DNA of 64,000 nt from Caulobacter vibrioides (GCA_001449105.1 LNIY01000035.1:1-64000); one strand, 5' to 3'; shown: positions 34,056-43,114, counted from the stretch's first letter. The notes: generated from the letters alone by a model not told the origin. Program-made: numbers and translations.

Positions 34056-35195
34056 ATGGATTTCGCGCTGAACGACGATCAACGCGCCATTCAAGATATG
34101 GCCTCGGGGTTCGCGGCGGAACGGCTTGCCCCTCATTCCGCCGAGTGGGACGAGAAGAAGCACTTCCCCGTCGACGTGCTGCGCGAGGCTGCGGGCCTGG
34201 GGTTCGCGGGCATCTACGTCAATGACGAGGTCGGTGGCAGCGGCCTCTCGCGCCTCGACGCCTCGATCATCTTCGAGGCCCTGAGCTACGGCGACGTTCC
34301 GGTCGCGGCCTATCTGACGATCCACAACATGGCCTCCTGGATGATCGACCGCTTCGGTTCGGAGAGCTTGCGCCAGCGCTACCTGCCGCGCCTGACGACC
34401 ATGGAGCTGATCGCCAGCTACTGCCTGACCGAGCCGGGCTCGGGCTCGGACGCGGCCGGCATGCGAACGACCGCGCGTCTCGACGGCGACCATTACGTAC
34501 TGAACGGCGGCAAGGCCTTCATCTCCGGGGGCGGGGTGTCGGACGTCTACGTGGTCATGGCCCGCACCGGCGGCGAGGGCCCCAAGGGCGTCTCGGCCTT
34601 CGTGGTCGAGAAGGGTACGCCCGGCCTGTCGTTCGGCGCCAACGAGCGCAAGATGGGCTGGAACGCCCAGCCGACCGCCCAGGTCAATTTCGACGACTGC
34701 CGGGTGCCGGTCGAGAACCGCATCGGCGGGGAGGGCGAGGGCTTCCGCTTCGCCATGATGGGCCTGGACGGCGGGCGGCTGAACATCGCCTCCTGCTCGC
34801 TGGGCGGCGCCCAGTTCGCTCTCGACACAGCCAAGGCCTATCTCGAGACCCGCAACCAGTTCGGCCGGCCGCTGAAGGACTTCCAGGCCCTGCAATTCAA
34901 GCTGGCCGACATGGCCACCGAACTGGAAGCCGCCCGCCTGATGGTGCGCCGCGCCGCCCACGCGCTCGACAACCGCGACCCGCAGGCCACCAAGCTCTGC
35001 GCCATGGCCAAGCGCTTCGCCACGGACGCCGGCTTCCAGGTCGCCAACGACGCCTTGCAGCTGCACGGCGGCTACGGCTACCTCCAGGACTATCCGCTGG
35101 AGCGCATCGTCCGCGACCTGCGCGTCCACCAGATCCTCGAAGGCACCAACGAGATCATGCGCGTGATCATCGCCCGCGAGATGTTCCGGCAGTAG
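34056..35195 (+). CDS. Acyl-CoA dehydrogenase, isobutyryl-CoA dehydrogenase type
   Basis: This is a 379-residue FAD enzyme. [38 protein letters not shown] (about 122-159) binds FAD and acyl-CoA, and [35 protein letters not shown] (about 334-370) is the C-terminal signature with the catalytic Glu near EGTNEI or the YPLER loop. The short-chain branched-type sequence and the nearby 3-hydroxyisobutyryl-CoA hydrolase and 3-hydroxyisobutyrate dehydrogenase point to valine breakdown. The start at 34056 follows GGGAGGAAA. Confidence 0.88.
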   Translation: MDFALNDDQRAIQDMASGFAAERLAPHSAEWDEKKHFPVDVLREAAGLGFAGIYVNDEVGGSGLSRLDASIIFEALSYGDVPVAAYLTIHNMASWMIDRFGSESLRQRYLPRLTTMELIASYCLTEPGSGSDAAGMRTTARLDGDHYVLNGGKAFISGGGVSDVYVVMARTGGEGPKGVSAFVVEKGTPGLSFGANERKMGWNAQPTAQVNFDDCRVPVENRIGGEGEGFRFAMMGLDGGRLNIASCSLGGAQFALDTAKAYLETRNQFGRPLKDFQALQFKLADMATELEAARLMVRRAAHALDNRDPQATKLCAMAKRFATDAGFQVANDALQLHGGYGYLQDYPLERIVRDLRVHQILEGTNEIMRVIIAREMFRQ

Positions 35196-35204
35196 GATCG
35201 TGAT

Positions 35205-35227
35205 AATCTGACCAGACTGGTCAGATT
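35205..35227. promoter_or_regulatory. Perfect inverted repeat upstream of the toxin-antitoxin genes (operator)
   Basis: AATCTGACCA (35205-35214) and TGGTCAGATT (35218-35227) are exact reverse complements around GAC. It lies 10 bp before the antitoxin ATG, where type II antitoxins bind to repress their own operon. Confidence 0.75.
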
Positions 35228-35237
35228 GGAGCCCGTC

Positions 35238-35510
35238 ATGCGCGAAGTCGGCGTCCTCGAAGCCAAGACCCACCTGTCAGCCCTGCTCGACGCCGTCGAG
35301 AAGGGGGGGGAAGCCGTGCTCATCACGCGCAACGGGCGGCCGGTGGCCAAGCTGTCGCCGGCGGACGAGGCCGCTTCGCCACCGCCGCGCCGCCTGCCGG
35401 GCAAGGAACTGGTCGCGCGCTTCAAGAAGCTTCAGGACGAGATGGCGGCGGCCAATCCCGGCATCGAGAACATGACCTGGGAAGAACTGAAACAGATGGC
35501 GCGCGAGTGA
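35238..35510 (+). CDS. Phd/YefM-family antitoxin
   Basis: The protein has 90 residues. The N-terminal DNA-binding fold REVGVLEAKTHLSALLDAVEKGGEAVLITRNGRPVAKLSP (residues 2-41) is the Phd/YefM signature. The C-terminal half (FKKLQDEMAAANPGIENMTWEELKQMARE) would wrap the toxin. A run of eight G (within GAAGGGGGGGGAAGC at about 35304-35311) is a possible slippage site. It overlaps the toxin start by GTGA. Confidence 0.9.
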   Translation: MREVGVLEAKTHLSALLDAVEKGGEAVLITRNGRPVAKLSPADEAASPPPRRLPGKELVARFKKLQDEMAAANPGIENMTWEELKQMARE

Positions 35511-35929
35511 GGTCGATCGTCCTGGATGCGTCTGCCGCTTTGGCTTGGCTGCTGCCGACGCAAGCGACGGACGCCGCGAACGCCTTTCTGGAGCAAAGCG
35601 ACGCGACGACTTTCGAAGCGCCGGCGATATTCGACTGGGAAGTCCGCAACGTCCTGCTGACGTATGAACGTCGCGGCTTGTCGACAGTCGAGAGGTACGA
35701 TCGTGCGGTGGCGAACTATCTTGCGCTGAACGTCACGCTTCATCCTCTGATCGTCGACATGGATGGTCTGGCGGCGCTGGCCCAGAGGGCCAGACTCAGT
35801 CTCTTCGACGCCTCATATCTTGCGCTGGCGCTGGAGCAGGATTGGTCGTTGGCTTCGCGCGACGAAGCCTTGCTGATCGTCGCCGCTCGGTCCGGTGTGA
35901 AGTGCTTCGACCTGAGAGCTACAACCTGA
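35507..35929 (+). CDS. vapC: VapC-like PIN-domain toxin
   Basis: This is a 140-residue ribonuclease. The PIN acidic quartet is intact: Asp7 (SIVLDASAALAWLL), Glu45 (FDWEVRNVLL), Asp101 (LFDASYLALA) and Asp119 (ASRDEALL). The toxin is likely active against tRNA or rRNA by family. Start is GTG in a 4-base overlap with the antitoxin stop; its own stop overlaps the next ATG (TGATG), so the histidine phosphatase may be co-translated. Confidence 0.9.
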   Translation: MRSIVLDASAALAWLLPTQATDAANAFLEQSDATTFEAPAIFDWEVRNVLLTYERRGLSTVERYDRAVANYLALNVTLHPLIVDMDGLAALAQRARLSLFDASYLALALEQDWSLASRDEALLIVAARSGVKCFDLRATT

Positions 35930-36534
35930 TGATCTATCTCTGCCGCCACGGCCAGACCGAGTTCAACCGCGAGGGCCGCTTTCAGGGCCAGACCGAGTCG
36001 GACCTGACCGCCCTGGGCCGGTCCCAGGCGCGGGCCATGGGGGACCTCTTGGCCGACCTGGTCGCGCGCGAGCCGTCCGACGCCTGGCGGATCGTCGCCA
36101 GCCCACTGCGCCGGGCGCGGAACACGGCCGAGGCCATCGCCGAGCGCACGGGCCTGCCGCTGAGCTTCGACGATCGGCTTCTGGAGATCAGCGTCGGCGA
36201 GTGGTCGGGCCGCCTGCGCGAGGACATCCGCCGCGATAATCCGGAGCTGTTCGCCAGCTATGAATGGGCCTTCCGCGCGCCCGGCGGGGAGACCTTCGAA
36301 GACGTCACCGCCCGCGTCGCCGGCTGGCTGGCCGACCAGGCCCCCGAAGGCCAGCGCCGCCTGATCGTCGTCAGCCACGGCGTGGCCGGCCGGCTGCTGC
36401 GCGGCGCCTATGCCGGCCTCTCGCGCGCCGACACCCTGGCCCAGGAGGTTCCGCAGGACGCGGTCTACCGCTTGGCGGCCGGCCAGATCGATCGCTTCGA
36501 CTGCGCGCCGGTCGAAGACCCCGAATTCGCCTGA
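35929..36534 (+). CDS. Histidine phosphatase family (phosphoglycerate mutase-like) protein
   Basis: The protein has 201 residues. The catalytic RHG is in MIYLCRHGQTEFNREGRFQGQTESDLTALG (His7), the second His in LIVVSHGVAGRLLRG (about 144), and the general-acid Glu in LLEISVGEWSGR (about 86). It resembles cofactor-dependent phosphatases such as GpmB or CobC. Substrate is unknown. The start is set by the overlap with the toxin stop. The next gene starts 8 bp later. Confidence 0.88.
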   Translation: MIYLCRHGQTEFNREGRFQGQTESDLTALGRSQARAMGDLLADLVAREPSDAWRIVASPLRRARNTAEAIAERTGLPLSFDDRLLEISVGEWSGRLREDIRRDNPELFASYEWAFRAPGGETFEDVTARVAGWLADQAPEGQRRLIVVSHGVAGRLLRGAYAGLSRADTLAQEVPQDAVYRLAAGQIDRFDCAPVEDPEFA

Positions 36535-36542
36535 GACCCCAG

Positions 36543-37616
36543 ATGACCGAAGCTCCCCCCAAGCAGGCTCCCGAAGTCCTGATCAGCGCCAAGAAGAACG
36601 TCGGCCGGATCACCCTGAACCGGCCCAAGGCGTTGCACGCCCTGACGCTGTCCATGTGCGAGACCATGATCGAGGCCCTGCTGAAATGGCAGGCCGATCC
36701 CGAGATCGACATGATCATGATCGACCACTCGGGCGAGCGCGGCTTCTGCGCCGGCGGCGACATCCGCATGCTGGCCGAAAGTGGCGCGGGCGACGGCGTC
36801 GAGGCGCGGAAGTTCTTCCACACCGAGTACCGGCTGAACCACCTGCTGTTCCACTACGACCGGCCGATCGTGGCGATCATGGACGGCGTGGTCATGGGCG
36901 GCGGCGTCGGCATCTCGATGCCGGCCCACTATCGCATCGCCACCGAGCGCACGACCTTCGCCATGCCCGAGACCGGCATCGGCCTGTTCCCCGACGTCGG
37001 CGGCGGCTGGTACCTGCCGCGCCTGCCGGGCAAGGCAGGGCTGTGGCTGGCTTTGACCGGCGCGCGGATCAAGGGTTCGGACTGCATGCGCCTGGGCGTC
37101 GCCACCCACTTCGTCGAGTTCGGCGCGGTCGAGGGGCTGAAGAAGGCGATCCTGGCCGACCATCGCCGCATCGACGAGACTCTGCGCATGTACCGCGCCG
37201 ACGCTGGCAAGGCGCCGCTGGTCGGCTTCGAGCAGGATCTGAACCGCCTGTTCGTCGGCGACAGCGTCGAGCAGATAGTCGAGTTCCTGGAGGTCGACTC
37301 CAGCGACTGGGGCAAGGCTCAGCTGGCCGTGCTTAAGACCAAGTCGCCCCAGACCCTGAAGATCGCCTTCGAGCAGCTGAAGCGCGGCGAGGCCATGACC
37401 GACTTCGCCGACAACATGGCGATGGAGTACCGGATCGGCTCGCGCGTCGTGCGCCGACACGACTTCATCGAGGGCGTGCGGGCGGTGATCGTCGACAAGG
37501 ACAACGCCCCCCGCTGGGACCCGCCGAGCATCGAGGCCGTGGACGACGCCGATATCCAGGCGATCTTCGCGCCCCTGCCGGCCGACGAGGAGTGGACGCC
37601 CCTGCCGGACGCCTGA
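36543..37616 (+). CDS. 3-hydroxyisobutyryl-CoA hydrolase (enoyl-CoA hydratase/isomerase fold)
   Basis: The protein has 357 residues. The crotonase oxyanion blocks are GERGFCAGGDIRMLAESG (about 60-77) and PIVAIMDGVVMGGGVGISMPAHYRIATERTTFAMPETGIGLFPDVGGGWYLPRLPG (about 106-161). Glu and Asp in ETGIGLFPD are the hydrolase catalytic residues that mark HIBCH from plain hydratases. A HIBCH-type C-terminus (about 260-357) is present. It releases 3-hydroxyisobutyrate in valine degradation. ATG 36543 follows the phosphatase stop by 8 bp; the frame upstream of it is antisense-like. Confidence 0.9.
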   Translation: MTEAPPKQAPEVLISAKKNVGRITLNRPKALHALTLSMCETMIEALLKWQADPEIDMIMIDHSGERGFCAGGDIRMLAESGAGDGVEARKFFHTEYRLNHLLFHYDRPIVAIMDGVVMGGGVGISMPAHYRIATERTTFAMPETGIGLFPDVGGGWYLPRLPGKAGLWLALTGARIKGSDCMRLGVATHFVEFGAVEGLKKAILADHRRIDETLRMYRADAGKAPLVGFEQDLNRLFVGDSVEQIVEFLEVDSSDWGKAQLAVLKTKSPQTLKIAFEQLKRGEAMTDFADNMAMEYRIGSRVVRRHDFIEGVRAVIVDKDNAPRWDPPSIEAVDDADIQAIFAPLPADEEWTPLPDA

Positions 37617-37629
37617 GAGGCGTTCGGTC

Positions 37630-37647
37630 GTCCGACATGCGTCGGAC
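37630..37647. repeat. Small palindrome after the HIBCH gene
   Basis: GTCCGAC-ATGC-GTCGGAC has 7-bp perfect arms. About 15 bases on is another short palindrome (ATGCCG-TAG-CGGCAT). The pair sits in the 126-bp gap before the methyltransferase gene and could be an attenuator or operator. There is no T-run. Confidence 0.4.
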
Positions 37648-37742
37648 GCCTGACGGCGTTATGCCGTAGCGGCATTGAAGCCGTCGCCTGGCCTCGCTAG
37701 CTTGCCGCCAGCCAAAGAAGAAAGTCCGCCGGAAGGAAGACC

Positions 37743-38549
37743 ATGCGTAAGCCGCTTCTCAGCCTCGTCGCCGCGCTCGCCGTGACCGCGTGCGCCACGA
37801 CCCCGATGGGGCCCGCCGAGCCGCCGCCTCCGCCGCCGGCCGACGCCCCGGTCTCCATCCCGGCCAACATCATCGCCGCGGTCGACAATCCGCTGCGTCC
37901 CGAGGTCGACACCAGGCGCGACGCCGACCGCCTGCCGGCCCAGGTGCTGGCCTTCGCCGGCGTGCGCAGCGGGGCCAAGGTCGCCGACCTGATTCCCGGC
38001 ACCGGCTACTTCACCCGCATCCTGTCGAAGGCCGTCGGCCCGCGCGGCCACGTCTACGCCTATGTGCCCGACGAGCTGACCAAGCTGGCCAACCGCGAGC
38101 CGGCCGTGAACGCCATCGCCGCGGACCCGGCCTACAAGAACGTCTCGGTGGTCCTGAACCTGCTGCCCAACTTCGGCGCGCCGGAGAAGCTGGACCTGGT
38201 GTTCACCGCCCAGAACTATCACGACATGCACACCCCGCTGATGGGCAAGCCCGACATGGGGGTGGTCAATCGCAAGGTCTTCCAATCGCTGAAGCCGGGC
38301 GGCGTGTACCTGGTGCTCGATCACTCGGCCCAGCCCGGCTCGGGCCTGCGCGACGCCGAAAAGCTGCACCGTATCGACCCTGAGACCGTCAAGGCCGAGG
38401 TCACCGCCGCCGGCTTCGTGTTCGAGGGCGAGAGCCGCGTGCTGCGCGACGCCGCCGACAAGCGCAACGTCTCGGTCTTCGACCCGTCGATCCGCGGCAA
38501 GACCGACCAGTTCATCTACAAGTTCCGCAAGCCGGCCGGCGCGCGCTAA
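37743..38549 (+). CDS. Class I SAM-dependent methyltransferase-like lipoprotein
   Basis: The protein has 268 residues. The N-terminus MRKPLLSLVAALAVTACATTP is a lipoprotein signal with lipobox VTAC (Cys17) and a Pro-rich linker (EPPPPPPADAP). The rest looks like a methyltransferase: VADLIPGTGYFTRILSKAVGPRGHVYAYVPDEL (about 80-112, motif I with GTG), DLVFTAQNYHDMH (motif with DLV) and LKPGGVYLVLDHSAQPGSG. An exported SAM-binding fold is odd because SAM is cytosolic. The family is nonetheless seen in Caulobacter and Sphingomonas relatives with unknown role. Confidence 0.85.
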   Translation: MRKPLLSLVAALAVTACATTPMGPAEPPPPPPADAPVSIPANIIAAVDNPLRPEVDTRRDADRLPAQVLAFAGVRSGAKVADLIPGTGYFTRILSKAVGPRGHVYAYVPDELTKLANREPAVNAIAADPAYKNVSVVLNLLPNFGAPEKLDLVFTAQNYHDMHTPLMGKPDMGVVNRKVFQSLKPGGVYLVLDHSAQPGSGLRDAEKLHRIDPETVKAEVTAAGFVFEGESRVLRDAADKRNVSVFDPSIRGKTDQFIYKFRKPAGAR

Positions 38550-38580
38550 GCGCACCCGGCACCGGACTGCAACGACAAGG

Positions 38581-38602
38581 ACCGCGCCCACGTAGGCGCG
38601 GT
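38581..38602 (+). terminator. Possible terminator after the methyltransferase gene
   Basis: ACCGCGCC pairs with GGCGCGGT (8-bp arms, 6-base loop CACGTA) and is followed by TCGCATTT. This is a moderate candidate; the mmsB start is 22 bases downstream. Confidence 0.45.
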
Positions 38603-38623
38603 TCGCATTTAGGGAGCGTACCA

Positions 38624-39520
38624 ATGACCAGGATCGCCTTCATCGGCCTGGGCAACATGGGCGGCGGCATGGCCGCCAACCAGGCCAGGGCCGGCCACGC
38701 GGTGGCGGCCTTCGACCTGTCGGCGGCCGCCTTGGAGCGGGCCGTCGGCGCCGGCTGCGTCGCGGCCGGCTCCGTGGCCGAGGCTGTGCAGGACGCCGAG
38801 ATCGTCATCACCATGCTGCCGGCCGGCCCGCACGTGCGCTCGGTCTATGGCGAGCAGGTGCTGGTCCATGCGCCAAGGTCGGCGCTGCTGATCGACTGCT
38901 CGACCATCGACGTCGACAGCGCCCGCGCGGTGGCGCAGCAGGCGAGGGCGGCCGGTTTCCGCTTCGCCGATGCGCCGGTGTCGGGCGGCGTCATGGCCGC
39001 CGAGGCCGGAAGCCTGGCCTTCATGGTCGGTTGCGACGACGGCGATTTCGCGCAGATCGAGGCGGCGCTGAAGCCGATGGCCCGGGCGGTGATCCACGCC
39101 GGCGGCCACGGGGCGGGGCAGGCTGCCAAGATCTGCAACAACATGCTGCTTGGCGTGTCGATGCTGGGAACCTGCGAAGCCTTCGCCCTGGCCGAGAAGC
39201 TGGGCCTGGGCGCCGACCGCTTCTTCGAGATCGCCAGCCAGTCGTCGGGCCAGTGCTGGTCGGTGTCGACCTACTGCCCCGTGCCGGGCGTCGGCCCCAG
39301 CACCCCGGCCGATCGCGGCTACGAGGGCGGATTCGCCACGGCGATGATGCTCAAGGACCTCAAGCTGGCCCAGGAAGCGGCCGCCCGCGCCGGCGCCAGC
39401 ACGCCGATGGGCGCGCAGGCCGAGGCGCTTTACGCCCTGTTCGACGCCAACGGCTTCGGCGGCAAGGACTTCTCGGCCGTCCTGCAGATGCTGCGCGGCC
39501 GTATCGCGGAGCTGGTTTGA
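38624..39520 (+). CDS. mmsB: 3-hydroxyisobutyrate dehydrogenase
   Basis: The protein has 298 residues. The NAD(P) motif FIGLGNMGGGMAANQARAGHAV (about 5-26), substrate-binding DAPVSGGVMAAEAGSLAFMVGC (about 118-139) and catalytic Lys in GHGAGQAAKICNNMLLG (about Lys170) are standard. It oxidises 3-hydroxyisobutyrate to methylmalonate semialdehyde, the step after HIBCH. Start ATG follows AGGGAGCG. Expected partner mmsA is not in the window. Confidence 0.93.
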   Translation: MTRIAFIGLGNMGGGMAANQARAGHAVAAFDLSAAALERAVGAGCVAAGSVAEAVQDAEIVITMLPAGPHVRSVYGEQVLVHAPRSALLIDCSTIDVDSARAVAQQARAAGFRFADAPVSGGVMAAEAGSLAFMVGCDDGDFAQIEAALKPMARAVIHAGGHGAGQAAKICNNMLLGVSMLGTCEAFALAEKLGLGADRFFEIASQSSGQCWSVSTYCPVPGVGPSTPADRGYEGGFATAMMLKDLKLAQEAAARAGASTPMGAQAEALYALFDANGFGGKDFSAVLQMLRGRIAELV

Positions 39521-39688
39521 TCAAGGCAGGGTTGCGATCGCCGATTATAGAACCATTCGATGCGACACCACGCCCAATTCCAATTTGTAGGTAGAGGCCC
39601 TTAGGTGGACACTATGCCTGCGTGGTGCGAAAAGCCGTGCCAGAAGAAAAGGACCGTCGAGCTTCGGTTCGACGGGTAAGAGACCAGC

Positions 39689-40915
39689 ATGGACTACAAA
39701 GCCGCGTTCACCGCCGCTGTCTCGCAGATCCGCGAAGAGGGTCGCTATCGGGTCTTCGCCGACCTGAAGCGCCACCGCGGCGCCTTCCCGCGCGCCACCT
39801 GGACGCGCGCCGACGGCGGCGAGAGCGAAGTGGTGGTCTGGTGCTCGAACGACTATCTCGGCCAGGGCCAGAACCCCGTCGTGCTGGACGCCATGCACCA
39901 GGCGATCGACGACCACGGTTCGGGCTCGGGCGGCACCCGCAACATCTCGGGCACCAACCACCATCACGTGGAGCTGGAAGCCGAGCTGGCCGATCTGCAC
40001 GGCAAGGAAGGCGCCCTGCTGTTCACCTCGGGCTACGTCTCGAACGAGGCCACGCTCAGCGTCCTGCAGAAGATCCTGCCGGGCCTGATCATCTTCTCCG
40101 ACGCCCAGAACCACGCCTCGATGATCGCCGGCATCCGCAACGGCGGCGGCCCGCGTAAAATCTTCCGCCACAACGAGCTGGCGCACCTGGAAGAGCTGCT
40201 GGCGGCCGCGCCGGCCGACGCGCCCAAGCTGGTCGCCTTCGAAAGCGTCTACTCGATGGACGGCGACATCGCCGACATCGGCGCCACGGCCGCCCTGGCC
40301 AAGAAGTACGGCGCCATGACCTATCTGGACGAGGTCCACGCGGTCGGCATGTACGGTCCGCGCGGCGGCGGCGTCGCCGAGCGCGACGGCGTGATGGACC
40401 AGATCGACATCATCGAGGGCACGCTGGGCAAGGCCTTCGGCGTCATGGGCGGCTACATCACCGGCGACGCCGAGGTGATCGACGCCGTGCGCCTGATGGC
40501 GTCGGGCTTCATCTTCACCACCTCGCTGCCGCCGGCCCTGACCGCCGGCGCGCTGGCCAGCGTCAAGTGGCTGAAGCAGCACCCCGAAGTGCGCGACGCC
40601 CACCAGGAGCGCGCCCGCACCCTGAAGAAGATGTTCCAGGACGCCGGCCTGCCGGTGATGGAAAACGACAGCCACATCGTGCCGGTGCTGGTCGGCGATC
40701 CGGTCCACACCAAGCTGATCAGCGACATGCTGCTGGCCGACCACGGCGTCTACGTGCAGCCGATCAACTATCCGACCGTGCCGCGCGGCACCGAGCGCCT
40801 GCGCTTCACGCCGACGCCGTTCCACACCGACGACATGATGCGCAAGCTGGTCGGGGCGATGGAAAAGCTCTGGGCCCACTGCAACGTCGCCCGCATGGGC
40901 GGCCACGCGGCCTAA
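39689..40915 (+). CDS. hemA: 5-aminolevulinate synthase (Shemin pathway)
   Basis: This is a 408-residue PLP enzyme condensing glycine with succinyl-CoA, the first haem step in alphaproteobacteria. Visible are [39 protein letters not shown], the PLP-ring Asp in [15 protein letters not shown] and the Schiff-base Lys in [15 protein letters not shown] (about Lys248). There is no haem regulatory motif. A 168-bp upstream gap holds AT-rich promoter-like sequence; I found no clear FNR/FixK site. Confidence 0.95.
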   Translation: MDYKAAFTAAVSQIREEGRYRVFADLKRHRGAFPRATWTRADGGESEVVVWCSNDYLGQGQNPVVLDAMHQAIDDHGSGSGGTRNISGTNHHHVELEAELADLHGKEGALLFTSGYVSNEATLSVLQKILPGLIIFSDAQNHASMIAGIRNGGGPRKIFRHNELAHLEELLAAAPADAPKLVAFESVYSMDGDIADIGATAALAKKYGAMTYLDEVHAVGMYGPRGGGVAERDGVMDQIDIIEGTLGKAFGVMGGYITGDAEVIDAVRLMASGFIFTTSLPPALTAGALASVKWLKQHPEVRDAHQERARTLKKMFQDAGLPVMENDSHIVPVLVGDPVHTKLISDMLLADHGVYVQPINYPTVPRGTERLRFTPTPFHTDDMMRKLVGAMEKLWAHCNVARMGGHAA

Positions 40916-40924
40916 AACCCCGCC

Positions 40925-41566
40925 TTGGGTTTCGATCTCGGTTACCTGCGCGAGCTGGCCGAGGATGCTTGCGAGCATCCCGGCTGGTCCGGTGCGGCCG
41001 ACTACTTCCGTCTTCGCCATCAGGGCCTGCGCCGCGAGGCGCTGGAAGCGCTCGACGCCTTCGTCGCCGGGGCGGTGAGCTGGCCGCTGGCCGAGCGGAT
41101 CGCCTTCGCCGTCTGGATCGGCGAGAAGCGCCTGGCCTATCGGGGACAGCCCGAGGCCGTGCTGCCCGTGCCGTTGTTTCGCCTGCTGGTGCGCCCGGCG
41201 CTGGAGGAATGGGCCGAGGCCAGACCGGCCGATCCCTGGCCGCTGGTCTGGCAGGCCCGCCTGTCGAGCGGCGGCTCGACCTGGCATGCGCCGCCCGCGC
41301 CGTTCCTCCGCCAGGCCCTGGCCCGCGACCCGCTGTGCGTGCCCGCCCGGGTCGACCTCGTGCGGGCCATCCTGGCCGACATCGCCTTTCACCAGCACGA
41401 ACTGCCCGGCGTCTATCTGGGCGAGGCGGCCCAGGACCTGCTGGCCCTCGACGAGGCCGAGGATCTGTTGTCGGCCGCCGACGAGGATGCACGCTTCGAT
41501 CTTGGCCCCGAGATCATCTGGGCGCGAGCCGAGGCCAGGGGCTGGCTGGAACGGGCAGGGGGCTGA
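40925..41566 (+). CDS. Unknown 213-residue protein downstream of hemA
   Basis: No family is recognised. It starts at TTG 9 bases after the hemA stop (MGFDLGYLRELAEDACEHPGW), so it is likely co-transcribed. It is helix-rich, with Trp, Ala and Leu abundant (LPVPLFRLLVRPALEEWAEARPADPWPLVWQARL; FLRQALARDPLCVPARVDLVRAILADIAFHQ), which resembles helical-repeat proteins. No signal or membrane segment. Confidence 0.75.
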   Translation: MGFDLGYLRELAEDACEHPGWSGAADYFRLRHQGLRREALEALDAFVAGAVSWPLAERIAFAVWIGEKRLAYRGQPEAVLPVPLFRLLVRPALEEWAEARPADPWPLVWQARLSSGGSTWHAPPAPFLRQALARDPLCVPARVDLVRAILADIAFHQHELPGVYLGEAAQDLLALDEAEDLLSAADEDARFDLGPEIIWARAEARGWLERAGG

Positions 41567-41662
41567 CGCCTCTCCGCGTGGCGGTTTCCCGTGACGTCGC
41601 GGCGGCGGGCCGTTCGCCCTTGGTCTCTAAGATGCCGCGTCCTGCGAGGGGAGAGTCGCATC

Positions 41663-42457
41663 GTGAAGACCATCGTGATCACCGGCAGCAGCCGCGGCAT
41701 CGGCTTCGGGCTGGCGGAGGCCTTCCTCGAACGCGGCTGCCAGGTGGTGATCTCCGGCCGCAACGAGCGGGTGCTGGCCGAAGCGCTGGCCAAGCTGGAA
41801 GCCACCGGCGGCGCGGTCGCCGCCAAGGCCTGCGACGTCAGCAAGGTCGCCGACCTGGAAGCCCTGTGGGACACCGCCGTCGAGCGCTTCGGCGCGGTCG
41901 ACGTCTGGATCAACAACGCCGGCTCGGTGTCGCCGCGCGTGCGCCTCGACAAGGTCGAGGAGGCCGAGATCGACGCTGTGGTCGCCACCAACCTGCTGGG
42001 CGTCATCAAGGCCAGCAAGCTGGCCATGATCCGCATGCTGGCCCAGCCGGGCGGCGGCGCGATCTACAATTTCGAGGGCTTCGGCAGCGACGGCATGACG
42101 GCCTCGGGCCTGACGCTGTACGGCGCCACCAAGCGGGCGGTGACCTACTTCACCAAGTCGATGGGCAAGGAGCTGGAGGGCACCAGCGTGCGCATGGGCA
42201 CGATCAGCCCCGGCATCGTCGCCACCGACCTGTTGCAGTCGGAGATGCGCGACGCCTCGGACGCCGACCGCGCCAAGTCGATGAAGCTCTACAACATCCT
42301 CGGCGATCGCGTCGAAACCGTCGCGCCGTTCATCGCCGACGGCGTGCTGAAGGGCGAGGCCACGGCCGCGCCGGTGCGCTGGCTGACCATGCCCAAGGCC
42401 ATGGGCCGATTCATGACCGCCGGCTTCAAGAAGCGCGACATCTTTTCGGAGGCGTAA
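41663..42457 (+). CDS. Short-chain dehydrogenase/reductase
   Basis: The protein has 264 residues. The cofactor motif TGSSRGIGFGLAEAF (residues 7-21) and NNAGSVSP (about 84-91) are standard. The catalytic Tyr-x3-Lys is in TLYGATKRAVTYFTK (about Tyr153), and the Ser position is replaced or shifted (FEGFGSDGM). GTG start at 41663 with GAGGGGAGAG upstream. The C-terminus is longer and more basic (MPKAMGRFMTAGFKKRDIF) than in typical members. Substrate unknown. Confidence 0.87.
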   Translation: MKTIVITGSSRGIGFGLAEAFLERGCQVVISGRNERVLAEALAKLEATGGAVAAKACDVSKVADLEALWDTAVERFGAVDVWINNAGSVSPRVRLDKVEEAEIDAVVATNLLGVIKASKLAMIRMLAQPGGGAIYNFEGFGSDGMTASGLTLYGATKRAVTYFTKSMGKELEGTSVRMGTISPGIVATDLLQSEMRDASDADRAKSMKLYNILGDRVETVAPFIADGVLKGEATAAPVRWLTMPKAMGRFMTAGFKKRDIFSEA

Positions 42458-42466
42458 GGAGGGCCT

Positions 42467-42910
42467 TTACGCCCTCCGGCGCACGCCCTTGCCCAGACCG
42501 ATCTGCTTGGCGAAGTCCGAGCGCCGCGCGGCGTAGGCCGGGGCGACCATCGGGTAGTCCGACGGCAGGCCCCATTTGCGGCGATAGTCCTCGGGGCTCA
42601 TGTCGTAGTGCGAGCGCAGGTAGCGCTTGAGCATCTTCAGCTTCTTACCGTCCTCCAGGCAGACGATGTAGTCGTGCTGCACCGAGCGGGAGACGGGAAC
42701 GGCGGGCTTCTGCTTCTCGGCCGGCTTGGCCGCGACGGGCTCGCCGTTGAGGCCTTGCAGGGCGCCATGGACGGTGCGGATCAGCTCTGGCACCGCGGTC
42801 TGGGAAATCTTGTTCTGTCCGACATAGGCCGCGACGATGCTCGCGCTCAGCGCCAGCAGGTCGGTGTCGTCCGAAGCGTCCGACCCCGTTTCGCCGTGTG
42901 AAACCGCCAT
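42467..42910 (-). CDS. mucR: MucR/Ros-family transcription regulator
   Basis: The protein has 147 residues. The zinc-finger-like core is VQHDYIVCLEDGKKLKMLKRYLRSHYDMSPEDYRRKWGLPSDYPMVAPAYAARRSDFAKQIGLG (about 65-130). Compared with Ros (C-x2-C and two His), the second Cys is Asp and one His is Tyr, so only Cys and one or two His remain as metal ligands. MucR proteins are H-NS-like silencers and, in Caulobacter, cell-cycle regulators. Start MAVSHGETG is chosen; in-frame ATG codons up to 42940 are alternatives. Divergent from glyA with a 204-bp gap. Confidence 0.88.
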   Translation of the reverse strand: MAVSHGETGSDASDDTDLLALSASIVAAYVGQNKISQTAVPELIRTVHGALQGLNGEPVAAKPAEKQKPAVPVSRSVQHDYIVCLEDGKKLKMLKRYLRSHYDMSPEDYRRKWGLPSDYPMVAPAYAARRSDFAKQIGLGKGVRRRA

Positions 42911-43114
42911 ACGCATCTCGCCCGTTCTATTCGTTTGCACTCGAAATCACTCGGCGCGGCGGCAACACCCCGCCGAGGTTCGTGACCAACGCATGGTTAC
43001 CGTCGCGGTTCCGTCATTGATCGCGGCGCGAAGGACGCTAAAGAGAGCGCCGTCGACTCCCGCTGCCGGGAGCGCGCCGCACAAATCCCAGCCGCCCGCC
43101 CCAAGGAGCTGCCG

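Noticed and set aside
39521..39688. FNR/FixK-type site before hemA
   Set aside because: TTTGATCAA at the mmsB stop lacks the TTGAT-N4-ATCAA spacing.
42911..43114. Glycine riboswitch before glyA
   Set aside because: No aptamer-like conserved core seen; only a short hairpin.
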